DNA of 6,215 nt from an uncultured Lachnospiraceae bacterium (GTDB taxonomy: Bacteria > Bacillota > Clostridia > Lachnospirales > Lachnospiraceae). The stretch is taken from NCBI GenBank assembly GCA_902797705.1, contig CADBTX010000018.1:1-6215 (forward strand), read 5' to 3'. The notes below the pieces were generated by a model that saw only the letters and a program-made list of their open reading frames with translations, was not told where the DNA came from and made no database searches. The position numbers were made by a program, and so were the translations under genes. Shown here in pieces: positions 1 to 4,733 of this stretch; position 1 is the first letter of the stretch, and the number at the start of each line of letters is the position of its first letter.

Positions 1-758
1 AGAAAACCGGTGACATCAAACAGTTCTCTTACGGAGGCCATCTCCCTCTTTATCACCCTTATCATACTGTTATATTTTATAAGATCAGGATGGAAAAAGA
101 TCCTGATAAAATCCAGGGGAAGGTCCATTATCCCCCCGGTCAGGTTTTTTCCCCCGAAAACTATCCAGGAAAAGCTTTCCAGGCTTTTTAACCTGTCCCC
201 TGCAGTATCCAGTTTTTTCCTGTAGGCTTCAAGTCCGGGAGCTCCCGGTATCTTCTTATTCTCCTTCAGTTCCTTTATGAGATACCTAATGACGGGGATA
301 TAGGGATCTGTCTCCGCCTTTCTCTTAAAGTATGTAAAAACATTGAATCCGGCAGCGATAAGAAACATGACGAAGCCGGCCGGAGGGTAAATAAAGATAA
401 GACAGAGGGATACGACTCCCAGTATCAGTGCCGAGATATGGACCAGGTCGCTGTCCGTTCCGGCATCCTTAAGGCTCTCAAGCCTATCATGAAAACAGTC
501 GTTTTTTAATTCCTCCTGTTCCTCAAAAGCACGGATATACCTGTCCCTTAAAGCAGTATCTTTCCGAAAAAGATCTGAAACCCTTCCCCTCTCCTTTAAT
601 TCCTCCTGTCCCTCTTTTGTAATAAGCGGACGGCGAAGCATATCATACAGATATTCCCCGCCGTTTCGTGAACAAGTTCTGTCAAAGGATTTAAGAAAAA
701 GATCCAGATCCAGATCATTCCATGTTATATCGTCTATTCCGTATTCCTTATCCGGCAA
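1..758 (-). CDS. MutS-related membrane ATPase family protein, N-terminal part (3' end beyond window)
   Basis: Reading the minus strand from a TTG at 758 gives 252 uninterrupted codons that run off the left edge, so only the N-terminal part is visible. It opens with ITWNDLDLD (about residues 11-19) followed by GGEYLYDMLRRP (33-44), which I recognise as the conserved start of small MutS-related ATPase-domain proteins of clostridia. A charged helical stretch (50-100) leads to two hydrophobic segments (about 106-124 and 126-145), then FFHPDLIKYN (221-230), also typical of the family. The Walker A/B ATPase (MutS domain V) should lie beyond the edge and is not seen, so ATPase activity is inferred. 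The first in-frame ATG is at residue 40, inside the conserved region, and an in-frame stop lies five codons upstream of the TTG, so TTG is the only sensible start. It overlaps the deaminase gene by 11 nt, implying translational coupling. The cellular role of this family is unclear; it is probably not canonical mismatch repair, since it is membrane-associated and seems to lack the mismatch-recognition domain. Confidence 0.82.
   Translation of the reverse strand, partial: MPDKEYGIDDITWNDLDLDLFLKSFDRTCSRNGGEYLYDMLRRPLITKEGQEELKERGRVSDLFRKDTALRDRYIRAFEEQEELKNDCFHDRLESLKDAGTDSDLVHISALILGVVSLCLIFIYPPAGFVMFLIAAGFNVFTYFKRKAETDPYIPVIRYLIKELKENKKIPGAPGLEAYRKKLDTAGDRLKSLESFSWIVFGGKNLTGGIMDLPLDFIRIFFHPDLIKYNSMIRVIKREMASVRELFDVTGF
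505..609 (-). repeat. Short direct repeat within the MutS-related gene
   Basis: ACAGGAGGAATTAAA (minus strand) occurs twice, at 595-609 and at 505-519, exactly 90 nt (30 codons) apart and in the same frame. Both copies encode QEELK (residues 51-55 and 81-85) in the charged helical region. The flanking bases also nearly match (GAGGGA versus GAGGAA). It may be a remnant of an internal duplication or a chance result of Glu/Lys-rich coding; residues between the copies show no clear continuing repeat. Confidence 0.5.
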
Positions 759-2064
759 TGCCGCTCTCCCTGTTTATCCGTTCCACCGTTTTCTGAACCT
801 CATTATAGATCTTCTCTTCATCTCCGCCAATATTAAAACGCCCGTTTTCATACCTTATCACACCGTCTATCATGGTGAGGCAGACATTCTGCTTTGAGCC
901 GGAGTAAACAATATTCTTGACCGTATTGTTAATCGGCTGCATATTAGGCTGATCGAGATCTATGACTATGAGATCCGCCTTCTTGCCCGGTGACAGACTG
1001 TCGCACTCCGGGGTACCCAATGCTCTTGCCCCGTCAGAACAGGCCATCTTCAATACCTCCTTGGCATCCACAGCGGAGGCATCATTTTCCTTAAGCTTTG
1101 CAAGGGCCGTCACCAGGAACATCTCCCTGAACATGTCAAGACAGTTATTGCTGGCGGGACCGTCGGTACCGATACCAAGGGTAACCCCCTCTTTCAAATA
1201 TCTGGATATCGGCGCTATGCCGCTTGCAAGTTTCGCGTTGGAAGCGGGATTTGTAACAACCGCTATGTTTCTTTTCTTAATGATCTCAATATCGTTATCC
1301 GTAACATGCACGCCATGGAAGAATACAGCGCCATAGTCAAAAAGCCCCAGAGAATCCAGGTATTCCACGGGAGTCATGCCTCCATGCCTCTCCCTGCAGC
1401 CCTCCACCTCTTTTTCGGTCTCGGACATATGCATATAGACCGGAGCCTTAAGCTCATGGCTTAATTCCGCTACCTTTACAAGGAGTTTTTCGGAACATGT
1501 GTATTCAGCATGTATCCCCAGCCTGAAGGAAGTAAGACTGCTTCCCCTGTTCAGCCTGTCATACCAGTCCCTCAATCTGTCCAGATCCTGTGAAAAATCA
1601 TTCATACCACTGCACTGCACGCAGCGGATACCGGTTTCCTCCGTGGCTCTGGCGATGGAATCGGGAGTGAGATACATATCGCAGATCTCTGTGATACCGC
1701 TTGTGAGATACTCCATCACAGCAAGCTTTGTGGCATAGTAGATATCATCCTCAGAAAGCAGAGCCTCCCTGGGGAAAACCTGCTTATTAAGCCACTCATC
1801 CAGCTTCATGTCATCCGCCGCCGACCTTAGGAAGGTCATTCCTGAATGTGTGTGGCAGTTCTTAAAACCGGGCATTATGAGATTTCCCTTCAGGTCGATC
1901 TCCCGGTCAAAACTAATTTCAGAACGTATGTTACTATATTCCGGACTGTCCTCTTTCCCGGAAAAAACAATGCTGTTGCCCTTTACCGCAACAGCAGAGT
2001 TATCCATCAATGTGACATCATCGTCAAATGATAAAAGATTCCCGTTATAAAATAAAGTATTCAA
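748..2064 (-). CDS. mtaD: 5-methylthioadenosine / S-adenosylhomocysteine deaminase-family amidohydrolase
   Basis: This 438-residue cytoplasmic metal-dependent amidohydrolase belongs to the TRZ/ATZ/MtaD group, which deaminates MTA, SAH or adenosine to the inosine form plus ammonia. A short N-terminal beta region (1-60) precedes a TIM-barrel. Visible metal and catalytic residues are HTH (H71, H73), HMSE (H212 metal, E215 general acid/base) and GTDG (D301). HAEYTC (H185), EWL (W91), E100 and S305 match, by my recall of Thermotoga maritima TM0936, residues contacting adenine and ribose. The C-terminus returns to the small beta domain (KADLIVIDLD, 362-371). The length is normal for the family. The start is TTG, overlapping the phosphorylase stop as TTGA; the next Met (residue 20) would remove the first beta strand. 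Pairing with a purine nucleoside phosphorylase supports a nucleoside substrate. The family also holds chlorohydrolases and guanine or cytosine deaminases, so exact substrate preference is unproven; the symbol is by family. Confidence 0.85.
   Translation of the reverse strand: MNTLFYNGNLLSFDDDVTLMDNSAVAVKGNSIVFSGKEDSPEYSNIRSEISFDREIDLKGNLIMPGFKNCHTHSGMTFLRSAADDMKLDEWLNKQVFPREALLSEDDIYYATKLAVMEYLTSGITEICDMYLTPDSIARATEETGIRCVQCSGMNDFSQDLDRLRDWYDRLNRGSSLTSFRLGIHAEYTCSEKLLVKVAELSHELKAPVYMHMSETEKEVEGCRERHGGMTPVEYLDSLGLFDYGAVFFHGVHVTDNDIEIIKKRNIAVVTNPASNAKLASGIAPISRYLKEGVTLGIGTDGPASNNCLDMFREMFLVTALAKLKENDASAVDAKEVLKMACSDGARALGTPECDSLSPGKKADLIVIDLDQPNMQPINNTVKNIVYSGSKQNVCLTMIDGVIRYENGRFNIGGDEEKIYNEVQKTVERINRESGIAG
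766..771 (-). promoter_or_regulatory. Ribosome binding site for the MutS-related gene
   Basis: AGGGAG on the minus strand lies 7 nt before the TTG at 758. The site sits inside the final codons of the deaminase gene. It decides the TTG start and supports translational coupling of the two genes. Confidence 0.7.
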
Positions 2065-2891
2065 AGCGACATCCCTTCTATTGATCTTATCACGAGTTCC
2101 TTAAACATGGGTGCTGCCTTGGCGCCTGCCTCAAGCACTTCCTCTTCCGTAAGTTTATTCTCGGAGATCCCGGCGGCAAGATTTGATACGCAGGAAATCC
2201 CCACAACCCTCATGCCTGCATGGTTAGCCGCAATGGCTTCCACAACGGTGCTCATTCCAACTGCGTCAGCTCCCAGAGTCCTGAACATCCTTATCTCCGC
2301 AGGAGATTCGTAAGAGGGACCCGTAGTCTGGACATAAACCCCCTCCTTAAGGTCAATACCCGCTTCCTTTGCCTTACTCCTGACTATGTCGCAAAGCTCG
2401 GGATCGTATACGTATGACATATCCGGGAACCTAACACCGAATTCCGGTATATTGGGCCCGATAAGAGGATTCGGAACAAAGGAGGAGATGTGACCGGTCA
2501 TCAGCATGAAGTCTCCGGCCTTAAATGAGGGATTGATGCCCCCGGAGGCGTTGGTAAGGAATAATATCTTTGCCCCCATGAGCCTCATTATCCTTAAAGG
2601 TAATACAACATCCGTTATGGGATAACCCTCATAGTAGTGTATCCTGCCCTTCATGCAGATAAGCTTCTTTCCCCCAAGGGTTCCGTAGATAAACTGTCCC
2701 GCATGTCCCGGCGCCGTTGAAACGGGAAATCCTTTGATATCCTTATAGTCTATGACTCCCTGAACATCGATGTTATCGGCAAAGTCTCCGAGACCGGATC
2801 CCAGTACCAGGGCGATCTCCGGCTCAAAGTCCGTCTTTTTCCGGATATCGTCATAGCAGTTCTTTACCTTTTCATAAATCTCATTTGCCAA
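2061..2891 (-). CDS. punA: Purine nucleoside phosphorylase, trimeric (PunA/PNP-I) type
   Basis: This 276-residue cytoplasmic enzyme performs phosphorolysis of inosine/guanosine-type nucleosides to free base plus (deoxy)ribose-1-phosphate in purine salvage. The family signature is complete. The phosphate loop is GSGLG (31-35), followed by a PGHAG loop (61-65), RIHYYEGY (83-90) and NASGG (114-118). GPSYESPAEIRMFRTLGADAV spans 191-211, with E199 equivalent to human PNP E201, followed by GMSTVVEA (212-219). SNLAAG (236-241) carries N237, equivalent to human N243. Asn rather than Asp at that position points to 6-oxopurine preference, not direct MTA phosphorolysis. Length is typical for the low-molecular-mass trimeric class. 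TTG at 2891 is the only plausible start: it follows a strong GGAGG, and the next Met is residue 80. The gene lies 46 nt after the small-protein gene and overlaps the deaminase by 4 nt, suggesting a deaminate-then-phosphorolyse pair. Confidence 0.93.
   Translation of the reverse strand: MANEIYEKVKNCYDDIRKKTDFEPEIALVLGSGLGDFADNIDVQGVIDYKDIKGFPVSTAPGHAGQFIYGTLGGKKLICMKGRIHYYEGYPITDVVLPLRIMRLMGAKILFLTNASGGINPSFKAGDFMLMTGHISSFVPNPLIGPNIPEFGVRFPDMSYVYDPELCDIVRSKAKEAGIDLKEGVYVQTTGPSYESPAEIRMFRTLGADAVGMSTVVEAIAANHAGMRVVGISCVSNLAAGISENKLTEEEVLEAGAKAAPMFKELVIRSIEGMSL
2072..2077 (-). promoter_or_regulatory. Ribosome binding site for the deaminase gene
   Basis: AAGGGA on the minus strand lies 7 nt before the TTG at 2064. 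It is embedded in the last codons of the phosphorylase gene and supports TTG as the deaminase start. Confidence 0.65.
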
Positions 2892-2899
2892 TTAAATTT

Positions 2900-2904
2900 C
2901 CTCC
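2900..2904 (-). promoter_or_regulatory. Ribosome binding site for punA
   Basis: GGAGG on the minus strand lies 8 nt before the TTG at 2891. It is the strongest Shine-Dalgarno match in the purine half of the window and fixes the non-ATG start. It sits in a 46-nt spacer that holds no terminator or clear promoter. Confidence 0.8.
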
Positions 2905-2937
2905 GTTATCAAACACAGCGTTTATTCGGTACCCTTT

Positions 2938-3270
2938 TCAGATCTTATCTTCATCGTCGAAGAATTCCACGTCTTCTATTCCGGATTTCTTATCCTTGTC
3001 CTTCAGAGCCTTGATCTTATATCTGTTCCTGGAAACCTCCCGGTCCCCGTTCTCCACTCCGAAAAGGATCTCTTCGGCTCTCTCCCTGCTGTTATCGTTT
3101 ACAAAAATAACGCACATCTCTTTTGCGCCGTTATACTCATGTCTCCTGAAAAAGGGAACCTTCTCCCATTTCTCGAGATATGAGATACCGGCATTGACAA
3201 GGCGGCGCACAAAGGCATCCTTTTTATCAATATCGACTGTTCTTAATATTTCTACTTCGTTGTTTACCAT
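2938..3270 (-). CDS. Small hypothetical protein, 110 residues, charged C-terminal tail
   Basis: I do not recognise this protein with confidence. Residues 1-70 look like a compact alpha/beta domain. A strand (VEILRTVDI, 6-14) is followed by a helix (KKDAFVRRLVNAGI, 16-29), an aromatic/basic stretch (WEKVPFFRRHEY, 35-46), a strand (EMCVIFVND, 51-59) and a helix (RERAEEIL, 62-69). This pattern resembles the DUF2007/PII-like small proteins, a weak inference from layout only. The tail (71-110) is highly charged and ends in acidic residues (DVEFFDDEDKI). It has no signal peptide or membrane segment, so it is likely cytoplasmic. The ATG at 3270 begins 1 nt after the L,D-transpeptidase stop, indicating coupled translation. 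A longer reading from 3315 has a pyrimidine-rich CCTCCTCTTT upstream, no ribosome site, and would overlap the transpeptidase by 44 nt, so I rejected it. The Shine-Dalgarno for 3270 is weak (GGG about 12 nt upstream), consistent with reliance on coupling. Confidence 0.75.
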   Translation of the reverse strand: MVNNEVEILRTVDIDKKDAFVRRLVNAGISYLEKWEKVPFFRRHEYNGAKEMCVIFVNDNSRERAEEILFGVENGDREVSRNRYKIKALKDKDKKSGIEDVEFFDDEDKI

Positions 3271-3271
3271 T

Positions 3272-4108
3272 TTAAGAATGTACCCACACAGGTGTTCCCA
3301 CAGGAACAGCAGCATAAAGAGGAGGCATAAGTGAAGGAGGCACGTTTATGCAGCCGTGAGAGCCGTTGGTCTTGTATATCTCTCCGCCGAAGTTGCTCCT
3401 CCAGTTTGCATCATGTATTCCCACGTTATTTACGATCCTCATCCAATAGTGTACAAAGGACTCATAGTCCTCACCCTTCAGAGTCCTGTCCAGCTGCTTG
3501 TACTGAACCGAGAAAAGCCCCTGGGGGGTGTTGTGTCCGGCTCTCACATTACCTGTGACAACAGGTGTTGCGTATGTGGCTGCACCATTCTGGAAAAGAG
3601 TAAGTGTCTGGGTTGTGATATTGATATCGATGTAATTACCCGCGTTGATATCCATATTCACGGGAGTGGATATGACTCCCGGCGTCTCCGGCTTAGCCTC
3701 AGAAACATCCGGAACAGCAGGTAACTCCACAGGGCTTACCGCTTCGGCCTGTACAGGAGCGGTTACCGCCACATACTTTGGAATATGGACTCCGGGAACC
3801 TCAGTTCCGTTTATCACCCCGAGAAGATAGTTCACTTCGGCAGTCTGATCGATGACCGCCACAGGGGTGTTGTATCTGTCCGCAAGAGCGGAAACAAAAA
3901 TATTTATCACAGCAGGATTCTGCCTGAAAAGATCGATAGAAGCTGAATCCACCGGAAAGATCTCACTCTGCCCCTCCGGTATGGCAAGCCCGGTAAACAC
4001 GTAATTCACCGTCTCACCCTCAGCCAACGCCTCTTTATGCCCTGCCACCGGCAGCAGCAAAAATGCGGCTATGGCAATAAACAATAATCTTTTTAGCACT
4101 ACTCTCAT
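3272..4108 (-). CDS. Secreted L,D-transpeptidase (YkuD domain, Ldt-fm-like)
   Basis: This 278-residue envelope enzyme is expected to make 3-3 peptidoglycan cross-links. Residues 1-29 form a signal peptide: a basic start (MRVVLKR), a hydrophobic core, and an ALA cleavage motif at 27-29. An unrecognised N-terminal domain (about 30-110) is followed by a Pro/Val/Ala-rich linker (about 113-150). The YkuD catalytic domain (about 159-278) begins at YIDINITTQTLTLF. It includes TPQGLFSV, LKGEDYES, YWM, GIHD (H232), NW..FGG and the catalytic SHGCIN (250-255, nucleophile C253). The order GIHD-W-GG-SHGCIN-PP matches my memory of the Enterococcus faecium Ldt-fm catalytic domain. I placed the start at 4108, where an AGGAGG lies 9 nt upstream and which gives a clean signal peptide. 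An in-frame ATG at 4132 lacks a ribosome site and would add RVRRSKI-type residues. It is 37 nt after the membrane-protein gene and 1 nt before the next ORF. A non-cross-linking role (for example protein anchoring) cannot be excluded. Confidence 0.92.
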   Translation of the reverse strand: MRVVLKRLLFIAIAAFLLLPVAGHKEALAEGETVNYVFTGLAIPEGQSEIFPVDSASIDLFRQNPAVINIFVSALADRYNTPVAVIDQTAEVNYLLGVINGTEVPGVHIPKYVAVTAPVQAEAVSPVELPAVPDVSEAKPETPGVISTPVNMDINAGNYIDINITTQTLTLFQNGAATYATPVVTGNVRAGHNTPQGLFSVQYKQLDRTLKGEDYESFVHYWMRIVNNVGIHDANWRSNFGGEIYKTNGSHGCINVPPSLMPPLYAAVPVGTPVWVHS

Positions 4109-4117
4109 GATCTTACT

Positions 4118-4123
4118 CCTCCT
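4118..4123 (-). promoter_or_regulatory. Ribosome binding site for the L,D-transpeptidase gene
   Basis: AGGAGG on the minus strand lies 9 nt before the ATG at 4108. It falls inside the longer alternative reading from 4132, which is why I prefer the shorter start. Confidence 0.8.
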
Positions 4124-4145
4124 GACCCTCATATCAGTTTTATTT

Positions 4146-4712
4146 TTACTGCCCTGATTTTTTAATGACTCTCATCAGAGGCTCATGGTCCTCATCCTCC
4201 TCATGATCCTCTGTTACATCATCCCCCGTATCATCCAGAATATCCTCATCGGATATATCGGGATAATCCTCTGCATAGCGTTCCCGCCCGTATGGAGACT
4301 GAGCCTTAAGAACAGTTCTCTCCCCTGTCCCTATGTTCACAGGCTTTCTCCTCCTTCTCTTCTCGAGCCTGGCTGCCTCGTGACCGGAAATAAGCGCCAC
4401 AACGGCGATTATCAATATTGCCACAGGAATCTCTATCACCACACGTGAGAAAACAGCTTCACTGCTTTCCGCGTTCCTTACGCAAAGGTAAGCCTGCAGC
4501 AGGATCCCGGCTATGGAAGCTATGAGAAGGTTAAAACACCACAAATATGCGCTTAAGCGCCCCTCAGCGAATACAGTGTCGAGAAACGCTATACCCATGG
4601 TTATGGGAAAGATGATCAGCGCGGATATCTCTCCCAGCCTGAACCAGAACATCCATGCAAAAATGATTATGTAATTCAGTGTCAACATCAAAAGGGTTTT
4701 TTTAATTGACAT
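4146..4712 (-). CDS. Four-helix membrane protein with acidic cytoplasmic tail, unknown function
   Basis: I do not recognise a family for this 188-residue protein. Four hydrophobic segments are visible at about 5-23, 28-48, 54-76 and 88-110. A basic cluster (KRRRRK, 118-123) follows helix 4, so by the positive-inside rule both ends should be cytoplasmic. A linker (124-148) leads to a strongly acidic stretch (about 149-177), rich in Asp/Glu and containing DDTGDDVTEDHEEDEDHE, and a short basic end (MRVIKKSGQ). No catalytic motif is evident. The ATG at 4712 has AAAGGG 7 nt upstream and is 21 nt after the leuS stop; the L,D-transpeptidase starts 37 nt downstream. Position next to a cell-wall enzyme suggests an envelope or regulatory role, but this is only context. 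The acidic tail may be low-complexity and of little use for homology searches. Confidence 0.82.
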   Translation of the reverse strand: MSIKKTLLMLTLNYIIIFAWMFWFRLGEISALIIFPITMGIAFLDTVFAEGRLSAYLWCFNLLIASIAGILLQAYLCVRNAESSEAVFSRVVIEIPVAILIIAVVALISGHEAARLEKRRRRKPVNIGTGERTVLKAQSPYGRERYAEDYPDISDEDILDDTGDDVTEDHEEDEDHEPLMRVIKKSGQ

Positions 4713-4719
4713 ATCACAA

Positions 4720-4725
4720 CCCTTT
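4720..4725 (-). promoter_or_regulatory. Ribosome binding site for the four-helix membrane protein gene
   Basis: AAAGGG on the minus strand lies 7 nt before the ATG at 4712, within the 21-nt spacer after leuS. The spacer is too short to hold both a terminator and a promoter, suggesting read-through from leuS. Confidence 0.6.
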
Positions 4726-4733
4726 AAGCAGTC

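Noticed and set aside
10..225. 71-codon plus-strand frame with a hydrophobic start
   Set aside because: It is antisense to the MutS-related gene; the minus-strand frame through the same bases is open across 758 nt and carries family motifs.
962..1336. 124-codon open frame on the plus strand
   Set aside because: It is antisense to the conserved metal-binding and GTDG region of the deaminase, so the real constraint is on the minus strand.
748..2891. Deaminase plus phosphorylase plus MutS-like ATPase as a nucleotide-depleting defence system
   Set aside because: The deaminase and phosphorylase have full signatures of ordinary nucleoside salvage enzymes, there are no nuclease, sensor or mobile-element genes nearby, and the neighbourhood looks like core chromosome beside leuS.
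2892..2937. Possible promoter or terminator in the 46-nt spacer before the phosphorylase
   Set aside because: Only a 6-base GGTACC palindrome is present, with no T-run and no convincing pair of -35 and -10 boxes at proper spacing.
3271..3315. Extended start for the small protein, adding about 15 residues
   Set aside because: The bases upstream of 3315 are pyrimidine-rich with no ribosome site and the extension would overlap the transpeptidase coding end; ATG at 3270 directly after its stop fits better.
2885..3334. 149-codon open frame on the plus strand
   Set aside because: It lies opposite the small-protein gene and part of the transpeptidase gene, is a Ser/Thr/Arg-rich antisense translation with no recognisable domain, and no plus-strand ribosome site supports it.
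4109..4132. Extended start for the L,D-transpeptidase, adding 8 residues
   Set aside because: No Shine-Dalgarno precedes 4132, while AGGAGG sits 9 nt before 4108 and would be coding in the longer form.
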